This document shows positions 25,600-33,884 of a DNA stretch of 64,000 bases, one piece after another; positions within the stretch are counted from its first letter, which is position 1, and each line of letters begins with the position of its first letter. Origin of the DNA: CAYLLN01 sp040901775 (GTDB lineage: Bacteria; Planctomycetota; Planctomycetia; Pirellulales; Pirellulaceae); the NCBI GenBank assembly GCA_040901775.1, contig JBBDYF010000227.1, forward strand, positions 18,041-82,040, read 5' to 3'. Made by a program: the position numbers and the translations under genes. The notes below the pieces were generated by a model. It searched no databases. It was given only the letters and a program-made list of their open reading frames with translations, and was not told the DNA's origin.

Positions 25600-26694
25600 A
25601 TGCGCCGCCATCTTGTCTCGATTGTGATCGTTGCCTGCGCACTTGCCGCCTCGCCATTGCGCTGGGCCAGTGCCCAGGAGCCTGCTCAAGAGCCCGCCCC
25701 GCCGCCGACGATTGCCACCTATACCCGCTGGGTCACGTCGCTGGCGTGGAACAGCGACGGCTCGCAACTGGTCACCGGCGGCGGCGAAAGCCTGCAATAT
25801 CGGCCCGGGGACGTGAAGATTTGGGATCCCAAAACCGGCGCGCTCGTCGCCAGCTTGGAAGGGCAGCCGACGAACGTCTGGTCGGTCGCGATTTCGGCCG
25901 ATGGCAAGACCTTGCTCAGCAGCGGCTACGACGGCAAGGTGATTCTGTGGAACGTCGCCGAGAAGAAGCCGCAGCAAACGCTCGACAAGCACAAGTCGTG
26001 GTGCCGGTCGGTCGCACTGACGCCCGACGGCAAGCACTTTGCCACCGCGGGCGAGGATGGCAACATCGTGCTGTGGGAAACCGAGGGGCTGAAAGAACTG
26101 AAAACGGTCAAGGCGCACGAGGCAGCCGTGTACGACTTGGCATTCTCGCCCGACGGGGCGACCCTGGCCACCTGCTCGACCGACAAGCTGGTGAAGCTGT
26201 GGGATTGGAACGCGGGGACCGAGAAGGCGAAGCTCGAAGGGCACGAGGGCGCGGTGTGGGCCGTCGCCTGGGCCAAGGATGGCGCGCTGCTGGCCAGTTG
26301 CGGAGCCGATCGGAAGATCAAACTGTGGAACGCCGAAGGGAAAGAGCAGGCGACGCTGGAAGGACATAAGGACTGGATCAGCGACATTGCCTTTTCGCCC
26401 GACGGGGCGCTGCTCGCCACCAGCAGCCACGACCGAACGGTCAGGCTGTGGGACGTGAAAGAGAAGAAAGAAGCGGCCTCGCTGGGGCCATACAAGAGCA
26501 CCGTCTGGGCCGTCGCCTTTTCGCCCGACGGCGCGCTGCTCGCCACGGGAAGCCACAACGACTCGCTCAAGCTGTGGAACGTCGCCAGCCGGGCCGAACT
26601 GTTTGCCCCACCGGCCGAGGCCAAGCCGGCGGCGGAAGCGAAGCCGGAGGAGGAGAAGCCAGAAGAGGCCAAGCCGGAAGAGAAGAAAGAATAG
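25600..26694 (+). CDS. Exported WD40-repeat beta-propeller protein
   Basis: A 364-residue protein with a signal peptide (LVSIVIVACALAASPLRWAS) and about seven WD40 repeats, each with the pattern A-FSPDGALLAT-S-D-x-x-LW (for example VAFSPDGALLATGSHNDSLK, and CSTDKLVKLWDWNAGTEKAK). The last 25 residues are a Glu/Lys/Pro/Ala-rich tail. Propellers of this sort are interaction platforms; planctomycete examples are often attached to cytochromes or kinases, but this one stands alone. The ATG at 25600 is chosen for the signal peptide. Confidence 0.85.
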   Translation: MRRHLVSIVIVACALAASPLRWASAQEPAQEPAPPPTIATYTRWVTSLAWNSDGSQLVTGGGESLQYRPGDVKIWDPKTGALVASLEGQPTNVWSVAISADGKTLLSSGYDGKVILWNVAEKKPQQTLDKHKSWCRSVALTPDGKHFATAGEDGNIVLWETEGLKELKTVKAHEAAVYDLAFSPDGATLATCSTDKLVKLWDWNAGTEKAKLEGHEGAVWAVAWAKDGALLASCGADRKIKLWNAEGKEQATLEGHKDWISDIAFSPDGALLATSSHDRTVRLWDVKEKKEAASLGPYKSTVWAVAFSPDGALLATGSHNDSLKLWNVASRAELFAPPAEAKPAAEAKPEEEKPEEAKPEEKKE

Positions 26695-26728
26695 TACGAC
26701 GGTCGCTATCCGTGCCCCATAGGGGCAA

Positions 26729-26760
26729 CCTGCGCCAGCCCAGGGCAACGCCCTGGGTTG
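26729..26760. repeat. Left palindrome of the RAYT-associated pair
   Basis: A 32-base palindrome built on gcccagggcaacgccctggg. Its reverse complement matches the element at 27319-27350 except for the loop. A second hairpin (gccccgcaggggc) lies at 26781-26793. Confidence 0.75.
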
Positions 26761-26815
26761 ATGAGTTGTTAAAGTTTCGTCAGCCCCGCAGGGGCGCACT
26801 GCCGAAGGTGCCACC

Positions 26816-27271
26816 ATGCCGCAGTCCCTGGCGAAAATCCTGGTGCATGTCGTCTTCAGTACGAAGCACCGTACGCCTTGGCTCAAGGATTCCGCGGTTC
26901 GCCATGAACTTCATGCCTATCTGACTAAGACCCTGCAGACACTTGAATGCCCCCCATCGGCATGCGACGGGGTGGCGGACCACATTCATTTCCTTTGTCA
27001 GTTGTCTCGCAAAATTCGGGTCATGGACCTGATTGAAAAGGTAAAAACGGCCAGCTCAAAGTGGATCAAGACCAAGGGACCTGCCTACGGCAACTTTTAC
27101 TGGCAGGGAGGATACGGCGCTTTTTCTGTGAGTGAATCGAGCCGGAGGGCGGTTATCGAGTACATCCGCCGGCAAGAGGAACATCATCGGCAGATGACGT
27201 TTCAAGACGAGTTCCGCACGCTCTGCAGAAAGCATGGCATTGAAATTGACGAAAGGTATGTGTGGGATTAG
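26816..27271 (+). CDS. REP-associated tyrosine transposase (IS200/Y1 type, RAYT)
   Basis: A 151-residue Y1 transposase: LVHVVFSTKHRTPWL opening, HUH metal motif DHIHFLCQLSRK, WQGGYGAFSVSESS, and the catalytic tyrosine helix EYIRRQEEHHR. Such proteins nick single-stranded DNA next to REP palindromes and are thought to spread them; most are single-copy domesticated genes and not insertion sequences. Inverted palindromes stand on both sides at similar distance, as expected for this class. No recombinase partner is seen. Confidence 0.9.
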   Translation: MPQSLAKILVHVVFSTKHRTPWLKDSAVRHELHAYLTKTLQTLECPPSACDGVADHIHFLCQLSRKIRVMDLIEKVKTASSKWIKTKGPAYGNFYWQGGYGAFSVSESSRRAVIEYIRRQEEHHRQMTFQDEFRTLCRKHGIEIDERYVWD

Positions 27272-27318
27272 CCCAGCGAGCGCGCCCCGTGGGGGCTTTG
27301 GATGCTGGCTTGCGCCTC

Positions 27319-27350
27319 CAACCCAGGGCTGCGCCCTGGGCTGGCGCAGG
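27319..27350. repeat. Right palindrome of the RAYT-associated pair
   Basis: Inverted counterpart of 26729-26760, built on gcccagggctgcgccctggg. Between it and the next gene is a three-fold 13-base tandem (ggccgcatcgcca) at about 27363-27398. Confidence 0.75.
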
Positions 27351-27413
27351 TCGGCCCGTTGGGCCGCATCGCCAGGCCGCATCGCCAGGCCGCATCGACC
27401 TATCAGGGAAAGT

Positions 27414-27995
27414 ATGAACGCTGCGGCTTTCAATCCACGCTCCTTCGGCCCAGCCATTGCCGATCTGCTCTCCGGCGACCGGCTGCCCGAGCTCGGGCCG
27501 GGCACTCCCAACGAACCGGCGCGGGCCAAGCTGCAGGCCCTCGCGCTCGGTCGCACGTTCGGCAGCCGCAAGGTCGTCGATCACGCTGCCGTGCGATGCT
27601 GTCTGGCGGGTCTGTGGCTGTGGCACGATTTTCAGGACGAATCGCACCAGATCAGCCAGGAGATCGAAACGGCCGACGGCAGCTACTGGCACGGCATTGT
27701 GCATCGCCGCGAGCCGGACTACGGCAACGCCAAATATTGGTTTCGGCGGGTGCCGCAGCATCCGATCCATGAGCCGCTCGCCCAGGGCGTGCGCGAACTG
27801 GCGGCTGCCGCCACGCTGGATGCGTCGGCCGGTTTTCTGGCCTCGCAAGCGACATGGGACCCGCACCGCTTCGTCGATCTGTGCCAGACGATTGCCGAGG
27901 GCAAGCCGTCGGCTGAAACCCTGACCCGGCGCGTCGCTCGCCTGGAATGGCAACTGCTATTCGCCCATTGCTGGCGGCAAGGGGTGGAGAGTTGA
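27414..27995 (+). CDS. Conserved planctomycete hypothetical protein, 193 residues
   Basis: Starts MNAAAFNPRSFGPAIADLLS with no signal peptide. Visible blocks are VRCCLAGLWLWHDFQDESHQ, SYWHGIVHRREPDYGNAKYW and WDPHRFVDLCQTI, rich in Trp, His and Asp. I recall this arrangement in other Pirellulales genomes as an unnamed family; the conserved H-x-x-x-R-x-x-D-Y element could be catalytic, but nothing supports a specific reaction. It follows the transposase and its palindromes and may have no link to them. Confidence 0.7.
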   Translation: MNAAAFNPRSFGPAIADLLSGDRLPELGPGTPNEPARAKLQALALGRTFGSRKVVDHAAVRCCLAGLWLWHDFQDESHQISQEIETADGSYWHGIVHRREPDYGNAKYWFRRVPQHPIHEPLAQGVRELAAAATLDASAGFLASQATWDPHRFVDLCQTIAEGKPSAETLTRRVARLEWQLLFAHCWRQGVES

Positions 27996-28367
27996 AGGGG
28001 TCGGATGCTTTAGCGACGCTTCGCAGAAGCGTTTCTCTCGGAAATCGGTTTTGCCGATGGTGAACAAGGGCCTTCCGAGTGACCAGACTAGTCACGGCGC
28101 AAAAATAATCTCGCGCGACTTACGTCGATTGGCCTGCTAGCAATTCGCTGACCAGCTTGGAGTTACATCATAGCAAACGTACACAAGTCCGGGTGATCGC
28201 GAAAACGTGCGCGCAAGTTCATTGACGCGCGCAAGTCCACCTGCCACATTCCACCCATCGACATGCGACGCGGGCAGCGAGCGAATCGCTCGCCACGATT
28301 GCGGAACTCTTCCGCCTGCCGCCCGCGCTGCTTCTGACTCACTTCATTTTCTTTGGGAGAACAGCCC
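27996..28367. other. Intergenic region before the phage head cassette
   Basis: No gene is seen over 372 bases. A small hairpin (cgcttcgcagaagcg) lies near 28018-28032. The region 28080-28200 is AT-richer and could hold the cassette promoter. No integrase site or tRNA-like half site was recognised. Confidence 0.45.
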
Positions 28368-28862
28368 ATGAGCGCTCAGATTGCGCACGCCGCTGCGCCG
28401 GAATCGACTGCGGCAGTACAACAGATCGAGAGTACACAGCCGCAGGCTCAGGGTGAGCCTGCCCTTGCGGAAGCGAACTCGCCGGCCGGCCAGGAGGTCG
28501 CGAACCCCAGCCCCGACCTTTCCCAACATGCGGCCGAACAGGCAGAGCTCGCCCGGCGCGAAGGAGCGGCCGCTCGCCTGCGACAGTCGAGCACGCTGCC
28601 TGCCGGCCTGCGCACGCGGCTGGCCGACGTGGTTGCCAGCGGCGGCAGCGCCGAGGAGGCCATTCGAGCGGTCGAAGAAGGGCTGCCCGCCGTGCTGCGG
28701 CTCTCGGGCGAACAGTTGGCGCGGCCCCAGCATCCCGGCGGCGACGTCTTCTTCGATGGCGACGCCGACCAGCTTTCTGAACAGCAAGCCGAGGCGATCG
28801 CCACGCAGCAATTGCGGCGGAGCGGAATGCTCCGCGGCCAACGGGTCCGTGCGGGGGACTAG
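28368..28862 (+). CDS. Phage-like protein, possible scaffold
   Basis: A 164-residue protein with gggag 9 bases before the ATG. The first 70 residues are Ala/Gln/Glu-rich and probably disordered or coiled; the rest (LPAGLRTRLADVVASGGSAE, FFDGDADQLSEQQAEAIATQ) is helical and acidic. Its place just before a decoration protein and a capsid gene suggests a scaffold or head-assembly role, but I recognise no family. It is the first gene of the head cassette that runs to 37612. Confidence 0.5.
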   Translation: MSAQIAHAAAPESTAAVQQIESTQPQAQGEPALAEANSPAGQEVANPSPDLSQHAAEQAELARREGAAARLRQSSTLPAGLRTRLADVVASGGSAEEAIRAVEEGLPAVLRLSGEQLARPQHPGGDVFFDGDADQLSEQQAEAIATQQLRRSGMLRGQRVRAGD

Positions 28863-28916
28863 TAATTTGCCATAGCTGAAAACCTCAGCACACGTGGAAT
28901 GCAGAAGGCTCAAAGC

Positions 28917-28965
28917 CGTGGGCGTGCGAACCGCACTGCGAGCACGCCCACGCAAGCGTGGGACG
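28917..28965. repeat. Palindromic element between the scaffold-like and decoration genes
   Basis: cgtgggcgtgcg pairs with gcacgcccacg, followed by a second short hairpin (cccacgcaagcgtggg). Confidence 0.5.
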
Positions 28966-29029
28966 TGGCACCCGATCCGTTTGAAACCAAACCAACCAAT
29001 TCCGTTCCTTCCATTTTCAGGAGCATGAC

Positions 29030-29809
29030 ATGTCTGAATTTTCTTCGGGCAACGCCCCGGGATTCGCCGCGCAAGTCGAGGCGGATGAAACCAACGTCTT
29101 GTGGGTCGGCAGGCACGGACAAGACCTGGCCGCGACGCGGAAGATCACGTTGCTGGGCGCCGCCGTCGATAGCGGCAACTCGCCGACGACGACGCTGCGC
29201 GGCGGCAACGTGCTGACGATCGTCGATGCCACCGGCAAGGCCAACACCTACTCGGCCGATGCCAACGACGGCCGGCAAATCGCCGTCGGCATTCTGGAAA
29301 AGCACCAGGACATGCTCGCGGATGGCACGGCGACCGATCGCTTCGTGCAGATGCTCGTGCATGGCCTGGTGAAAGAAGGCGAGCTACTGGGCCTCGATCC
29401 CCGCGCCAAGCAGCAACTGGGCGGGCGCTGCACGTTCGACCGCGAAACCTCGCCCCAGGCCGGCACGCTGATGCATCCGCGGGGCATCTATCGCAAGGCG
29501 GCCAGCTATACGGTCGTCGCCGGCGACAACGGCCTGTTGTTTCTAACCACCGCGGCAGCCACCTTCACGCTGCCGACGAAGCAGAACGGGCTCGCCTTTC
29601 GCTTCGTTCAAACGGCCGACGCCAACCTGGTGATTCAAGGCTCGGCCGATCTGGTCCACAAGGGCAACGTGGCGGCCAACACCGTCACCTTCAGCACCGC
29701 GAGCGAAAAGATCGGCAGCCAGGTGCTGGTCGAGTGCCTCTATACCGACACCGGCGTGCTGAAGTGGCTGGTGACCAACCTGGGAGGGACAACCGCGACG
29801 GTGGCCTGA
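29030..29809 (+). CDS. Phage head decoration protein
   Basis: A 259-residue protein. Residues 50-100 (SPTTTLRGGNVLTIVDATGK, then DGRQIAVGILEKHQDML) match the lambda gpD-type head decoration fold that caps capsid three-fold points. The C-terminal half (ASYTVVAGDNGLLFLTTAAA, TFTLPTKQNGLAFRFVQTAD) looks like an added beta-rich domain, which would make this longer than gpD itself (about 110 residues). It lies directly before the capsid gene, in the usual order. Confidence 0.7.
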   Translation: MSEFSSGNAPGFAAQVEADETNVLWVGRHGQDLAATRKITLLGAAVDSGNSPTTTLRGGNVLTIVDATGKANTYSADANDGRQIAVGILEKHQDMLADGTATDRFVQMLVHGLVKEGELLGLDPRAKQQLGGRCTFDRETSPQAGTLMHPRGIYRKAASYTVVAGDNGLLFLTTAAATFTLPTKQNGLAFRFVQTADANLVIQGSADLVHKGNVAANTVTFSTASEKIGSQVLVECLYTDTGVLKWLVTNLGGTTATVA

Positions 29810-29872
29810 TTCAAGTTCCAAGTTCCAGGTTTCAAATTTCAAGTTCCAAGTTCAACCCACGGAGAATCTTCT

Positions 29873-30988
29873 ATGTCCGTTTCCACTGCACAACTTCTCG
29901 CGCCGCAGACGATCCGCAAGGCCATCTCGCAATTGGACTTGCCGGGCACTTCGCTGCAAAACCTGCTCGGCTGGGGCCTGGGAGGCAGCAACAGCACCCG
30001 CCAATCGGGCCGCAATTTCTCGTACGACGTGTTCAACGTCTCGCGCAGGGTGGCTTCGGGCCGCGTGCCGGGGCAGGCCGCCAGCCGGCAAAAGCCGCAG
30101 AATGTGAGTCGCGTTTCGGCGACGTTTCCGCGGGCGGCCGAAACGATCGAACTTCTCGACGAGGATCTGCTCAACCGGCGGGCGATCGGCGGTTCGGACA
30201 GCTCGCTCGACCAGAACGGCGAGGTGTACCTCACTCGGCAAGAGGCGTATCTGGCCCAGCGGTTTGCCAACCTGATCGAGTTTCAAACGGCGGCCATGCT
30301 CCGCGGTTCGTACTCGTACGACGAGGACGGCGACGAACTGCGACACGGGTTCAGCGGCGGCGAAACGACGATCGACTTCCAACTTCCCGCGGGAAACCTG
30401 AGCCAGCTCAACATGCTCGGCGCGGGGAACATCCTCGATGCCGATTGGGCCGCCGCGGCGACCGACATCCCGCAACACCTGCATCGCGTGAACGCCGCGA
30501 TGGTGCAACTGACCGGCATGGGCCTGGCGCACGTCGTGCTGACGAGCGCGGCGTGGCAACACGTCGTCAACAACGACACGGTTCAAAACCAGGGAGGAGC
30601 GAACGGCTTCTGGCAATCGCACCAGCGGCTCGGTCAGGGCGAATTCACGGTCGTGCTGCGAAGCGTTCCCTGGGTCACGTTCCACGTGATCGACTACGGG
30701 CTGGAGATCTGGAACGGCTCGACCGAGACGTTCACCAAGCTGATCGAGGACGACCGCGCGGCCTTCCTGCCCGAGCCGAGCCCGCGCTGGGTGCAATACC
30801 TGGAGGGGTCGGAAATCGTGACCGAAGGCCCCGGCGGACCGAAGCACGAACGGTTCGGGTTCTACGCCTACTCGTTCCCCGTACACGATCCGAGCGGTTG
30901 GAACCTGGCGGCGGTAATGAACGGCATTCCCGCGCTCTACACGCCGCAGGCGCTGGCCTACGGCCTGGTCACCGGCGGCAGCTACTAA
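29873..30988 (+). CDS. Major capsid protein, lambda gpE-like (Phage_cap_E)
   Basis: A 371-residue protein with family features: QNLLGWGLGGSNSTRQSGRN, RQEAYLAQRFANLIEFQTAA, VLTSAAWQHVVNNDTVQNQG, and the C-terminal GFYAYSFPVHDPSGWNLAAV. This is an HK97-fold shell protein. It is full length with no visible disruption. The preceding 63 bases contain a degenerate caagttccaagttccaggtt tandem, and a palindromic repeat follows 20 bases after the stop. Confidence 0.85.
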   Translation: MSVSTAQLLAPQTIRKAISQLDLPGTSLQNLLGWGLGGSNSTRQSGRNFSYDVFNVSRRVASGRVPGQAASRQKPQNVSRVSATFPRAAETIELLDEDLLNRRAIGGSDSSLDQNGEVYLTRQEAYLAQRFANLIEFQTAAMLRGSYSYDEDGDELRHGFSGGETTIDFQLPAGNLSQLNMLGAGNILDADWAAAATDIPQHLHRVNAAMVQLTGMGLAHVVLTSAAWQHVVNNDTVQNQGGANGFWQSHQRLGQGEFTVVLRSVPWVTFHVIDYGLEIWNGSTETFTKLIEDDRAAFLPEPSPRWVQYLEGSEIVTEGPGGPKHERFGFYAYSFPVHDPSGWNLAAVMNGIPALYTPQALAYGLVTGGSY

Positions 30989-31008
30989 AGCTAACCAACA
31001 ACCACTCT

Positions 31009-31032
31009 AGCCGGGACCAAACCTGGTCCCGG
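31009..31032. repeat. REP-like palindrome A, copy 1
   Basis: Core ccgggaccaaacctggtccc, a 9-base-pair stem with an aacc loop. It lies just after the capsid gene and may act as a terminator or RNA-stability element. The next 50 bases are a cagccctagcccc tandem. Confidence 0.8.
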
Positions 31033-31082
31033 TCGCTGCTCCCTCCCCAGCCCTAGCCCCCAGCCCTAGCCCTCCTCTCCCC

Positions 31083-31532
31083 ATGCAAACCTACTGCACC
31101 CAAGCCGACCTCGAAGCGATCTGGCCCGCCGCTTCGCTACTGGCCAGCGTCGATGACGATGCGACCGGCACGCTCTCGGCAACCGAGCTGGGCTACATCG
31201 CGCGGGCCATCGAGCGCGCGGCGAACGCCATCAACGCACGACTCGAAACGCGCTATTCGCTGGCCGATCTCGCGGCGAACGCCTGGTGCCGCGATGCCAA
31301 CGCGGCGATTGCCGCGTACTGGCTGGCGACGCGCCGCGGCGTGGCCGCGCCGGCCCAACTGCAACAGCAGCACGACGCCTACCTGGCGGCGCTCGACCAG
31401 ATCGCCGCTGGATTGTGGAAAGTGCCCGAAGCGCCAGAGAGCCACACGCCAGGGCCGAGCGTGACAAATTTCGAGATTCGTCTCGACGAGCCTTATCGCA
31501 AGGCGCAACGCGTCGAAGAAACGAGCGTCTAA
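31083..31532 (+). CDS. Phage head-tail connector, DUF1320 (Mu gp36-like)
   Basis: A 149-residue protein opening MQTYCTQADLEAIWPAASLL, typical of DUF1320, followed by the helical AIERAANAINARLETRYSLA and ANAAIAAYWLATRRG. Family members sit between portal and tail as head-completion proteins. It follows the capsid gene with only repeats between. Its presence hints at a tail, yet no tail gene is found in this cassette. Confidence 0.75.
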   Translation: MQTYCTQADLEAIWPAASLLASVDDDATGTLSATELGYIARAIERAANAINARLETRYSLADLAANAWCRDANAAIAAYWLATRRGVAAPAQLQQQHDAYLAALDQIAAGLWKVPEAPESHTPGPSVTNFEIRLDEPYRKAQRVEETSV

Positions 31533-31546
31533 CTCGCACCGCACCT

Positions 31547-31607
31547 AGCCGGGACCAAACCTGGTCCCGGACGTTTGATTCTTAGCCGGGACCAAACCTG
31601 GTCCCGG
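31547..31607. repeat. REP-like palindrome A, copies 2 and 3 in tandem
   Basis: Two direct copies of the ccgggaccaaacctggtccc palindrome (31547-31570 and 31584-31607), 13 bases apart, between the connector and portal genes. Confidence 0.8.
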
Positions 31608-31639
31608 TGCCCCTTCCACCATGCATGGGAGCCAACACG

Positions 31640-32854
31640 ATGAGCCTGTTTTTCAAACTCCGCCACGCCCTGCTCGGCCGCTCGCAGCCGGCGGCGACGC
31701 GCATCCAGCGCGTCGAACCGACCGTCATGCGGATCGACGAGCTGCCCCCGTTCACCCTGCATATCGCCGAGCTGATGCGCTACGACCCGCAAGTCCGCAT
31801 TGGCCTGGGAGCGCGCAACGGCCTGCTCATGGCAGCCGAAGTGGATGTCGTTGGCAGCGATCAGCTCGTCGTCCGCTGGGTGCAGGAGCAGTGGAACGCC
31901 TTGTGGCACGGCTCGGCCCATCAGTTGTTGCGGGCCAAACTGTTCGGCTTTCTACCGTTCGAGGTGGTCTATCGCCGCACCGCCGCCGGCCCGTTCGCGG
32001 GAATGCTCGAAGTCGAACGCTTGATCGACCATCACCCGCAACACTCGCGACTGCTGATGCAGAACGACCAGATCGTGGGCTTCGAGAGCCAAGCGCATCA
32101 GGCGAGCGGGAGGCGTCAGCCTCCCGATGGTCCAGACTTATCCTCCCGGCTCGAAGCCTATCGGGGTGCTCACGCACCCCGCTCGCCGGGGAACGCTCGC
32201 ATCCTCCTCGCTCCCCAAGCCCTCGTCTGCACATTCGACTCCGAATGCACCAACCCTTACGGCTGTGCGCTGTTGGCCCGTGCCTACCCGGCGTGGTTCG
32301 AAAAATGGATGCCCGGCGGCGCCAAGCGGACGCTGCGACTGCGGATGATTAAAGACGCATATATCGGCGACATCCTCTGGTATCCGGCCGACAAGCAGGT
32401 GCAACGGCCCGACGGCACCGAGGTGAGCTGGCGCGAAATGGCTCGCGAACTGGTCGAGTCGCGGCACAGCGGCGGAGCGCTCGCCCTGCCGATGCTGCGC
32501 GACGCGCTGGGCAACCGACTGATCGACTACACGCCGCCGCAGAGCGTGCCGGGTCATACGCAAATCTTTCAGTGGAAGCGCGACCTGGACCTGGAAATCT
32601 GGAAGGCCCTGGAGGTGCCGCCGGAGATCATTCAGGCATCGAGTTCGGGCAGCGGCTACAGCGGGCGCTGGATTCCGTTTGCCGTGGCGCTGTCGGCCGT
32701 GCATCAGGAACTGGCCGAGTTGATTCGCTCGGTCGATCGCGACGTGCTCCGGCCGATCGCCCAGCTCAACTTCGGCCGCGAGCCGCAGTACCAGATTCAC
32801 CCTCGTTCGCTGGTCGAAACGTACTCGGCCATGTTTGGCCGACCGCAGACCTAG
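31640..32854 (+). CDS. Phage portal protein, DUF935 (Mu gp29-like)
   Basis: A 404-residue protein. Family blocks include LHIAELMRYDPQVRIGLGAR, LLRAKLFGFLPFEVVYRR, and toward the end FQWKRDLDLEIWKALEVPPE, then SSSGSGYSGRWIPFAVALSA. The portal is the dodecameric ring through which DNA enters the head. The ATG at 31640 is chosen for its upstream gggag. Residues about 154-185 (ASGRRQPPDG to YRGAHAPRSPG) are encoded by two inverted palindromic repeats inserted in frame; relatives should lack them. The frame remains open, so the protein could still be made. Confidence 0.8.
   Translation: MSLFFKLRHALLGRSQPAATRIQRVEPTVMRIDELPPFTLHIAELMRYDPQVRIGLGARNGLLMAAEVDVVGSDQLVVRWVQEQWNALWHGSAHQLLRAKLFGFLPFEVVYRRTAAGPFAGMLEVERLIDHHPQHSRLLMQNDQIVGFESQAHQASGRRQPPDGPDLSSRLEAYRGAHAPRSPGNARILLAPQALVCTFDSECTNPYGCALLARAYPAWFEKWMPGGAKRTLRLRMIKDAYIGDILWYPADKQVQRPDGTEVSWREMARELVESRHSGGALALPMLRDALGNRLIDYTPPQSVPGHTQIFQWKRDLDLEIWKALEVPPEIIQASSSGSGYSGRWIPFAVALSAVHQELAELIRSVDRDVLRPIAQLNFGREPQYQIHPRSLVETYSAMFGRPQT
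32101..32192. repeat. Palindrome B pair inserted in frame in the portal gene
   Basis: gcgagcgggaggcgtcagcc plus ctcccgat (32101-32129) and the inverted atcggggtgctcacgcaccc plus cgctcgcc (32159-32192) with about 29 bases between. Other copies stand at 56254-56283, 56440-56472 and 57042-57069. Confidence 0.75.
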
Positions 32855-33120
32855 AGCCCTTCCTTCGCCAGCTTCGCCTCGCGGACGGCCCGGCTGGCGT
32901 TATCGACAAAGTTCTCGATCTGATTCAGCCCGCGGAGCAGCATCGCATGACCATCGATCGCCACCGAGTTGACATGGGCATCGTCCATCGCGCGAGACAG
33001 TGCCGCCAGCTTCGCGGTCTGCTCCTTCACCCGTTCGATCACCGACCCCAGGCGGGCCTTGGAGTACGGCTCTTTGCGGGGAACGCGAACGGCGGGTTTT
33101 TTGGGCTTCTTTTTACCCAT
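32851..33120 (-). CDS. Small basic helical protein, 89 residues
   Basis: Opens MGKKKPKKPAVRVPRKEPYS, a Lys/Arg/Pro-rich tail, followed by a long helix (VIERVKEQTAKLAALSRAMD) and a second one (LLRGLNQIENFVDNASRAVR). It is on the opposite strand to the cassette and overlaps the portal stop by 4 bases. The basic tail could bind nucleic acid. I recognise no family; it could be a regulator of the cassette or a host gene. Confidence 0.55.
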   Translation of the reverse strand: MGKKKPKKPAVRVPRKEPYSKARLGSVIERVKEQTAKLAALSRAMDDAHVNSVAIDGHAMLLRGLNQIENFVDNASRAVREAKLAKEGL

Positions 33121-33260
33121 GGTGCAAAGACTCCGGCGCGGTGAAGGATCGAGGCGAGTGAAGCGGCGGCGAGCGAGACAAAAGATGATACCCGGCCCAG
33201 TGCGCTCTGCAAGAGGCAGTGAAACATTCCTCACAAGTTTTTTAAGATTGAGAAACTCCC

Positions 33261-33590
33261 ATGTCCCACAACCTCACGCTTCCCGAATTGACCGCCATTC
33301 GCCGCCTGCTGCGCGAAGGGGTGCGGCATATTGAAATCGCCCGCCGCCTGGACCTGGCGGTCGGCACGATCAGTCGGATCGCTTCCGACCGCCAGCTACG
33401 CCATCGCCGCGACCTGAGCGAAGCGGACCTGCCCGACGACGATCCGCCCCCCGACTATGTGGCGGGCAACCTGCGGCGCTGCCCCACTTGCGGCGGCATG
33501 GTCTATCGCTGGCCCTGCCTGACTTGCGTTTTGCGCTGCGAAACGGCTCAAGACAATTTGCTCAAGCAGCCGGAACCAAACCTGGTCTAG
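33261..33590 (+). CDS. Helix-turn-helix and zinc-ribbon protein, 109 residues
   Basis: The N-terminal part (LPELTAIRRLLREGVRHIEI, ARRLDLAVGTISRIA) is a resolvase/small-terminase-like helix-turn-helix. The C-terminal part has CPTCGG and CLTC pairs that would bind zinc. In this position before the large terminase it could be the DNA-recognition (small terminase-like) subunit or a regulator. Its last residues, QPEPNLV, and its stop codon come from a degenerate copy of palindrome A that has invaded the 3' end. Confidence 0.6.
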   Translation: MSHNLTLPELTAIRRLLREGVRHIEIARRLDLAVGTISRIASDRQLRHRRDLSEADLPDDDPPPDYVAGNLRRCPTCGGMVYRWPCLTCVLRCETAQDNLLKQPEPNLV

Positions 33591-33612
33591 CCGGGACCAA
33601 ACCTGGTCCCGG
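33566..33612. repeat. REP-like palindrome A, copies 4 (degenerate) and 5
   Basis: agccggaaccaaacctggtc (part of the preceding gene, providing its TAG) followed at once by a full ccgggaccaaacctggtccc copy at 33589-33612. Confidence 0.75.
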
Positions 33613-33637
33613 TCTTTTCGAGACCTGCGCTAGCCCA

Positions 33638-33662
33638 CCGGGACCAAGTTTGGCCCCGGCTA
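33638..33662. repeat. REP-like palindrome A, variant copy 6
   Basis: ccgggaccaagtttggcccc, with a changed loop and arm. Confidence 0.65.
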
Positions 33663-33680
33663 ATGAGAAGGGAGACGCCC

Positions 33681-33872
33681 ATGACCGCCTTTAGCGCTGC
33701 CGCGTCTGCACAACGGACTGGACCTTCTGCTCGCAAGGAAAAGGCCACCAAGCGACTCGGCCCGCCCGAACTGTTTCAAATCGTCATCCAGTGCGCCGAC
33801 GAACCCCAGCAGCGCGACCTGTTCGAGCGCCTCCGCCGCGAAGGGCTCAAACTCCGTCTGCTGGTGCTGTAA
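33681..33872 (+). CDS. Small conserved protein next to the terminase, 63 residues
   Basis: After a Lys/Ser-rich start comes LGPPELFQIVIQCADEPQQR and LFERLRREGLKLRLLVL, a beta-alpha-beta unit that I recall from small proteins in planctomycete phage-like loci, often near ParB- or terminase-type genes. A ggag ribosome site precedes the ATG. The role is unknown. The next gene follows after 12 bases. Confidence 0.55.
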   Translation: MTAFSAAASAQRTGPSARKEKATKRLGPPELFQIVIQCADEPQQRDLFERLRREGLKLRLLVL

Positions 33873-33884
33873 GGAAGCCTGCCC

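Noticed and set aside
28163..28369. Small minus-strand frame upstream of the head cassette
   Set aside because: Arg/Met-rich with no motif and no ribosome site; it is likely non-coding.
31009..33662. CRISPR array formed by palindrome A
   Set aside because: Copies are irregularly spaced, lie between genes of the head module, are palindromic themselves and have no spacers of even length; no cas gene is near.
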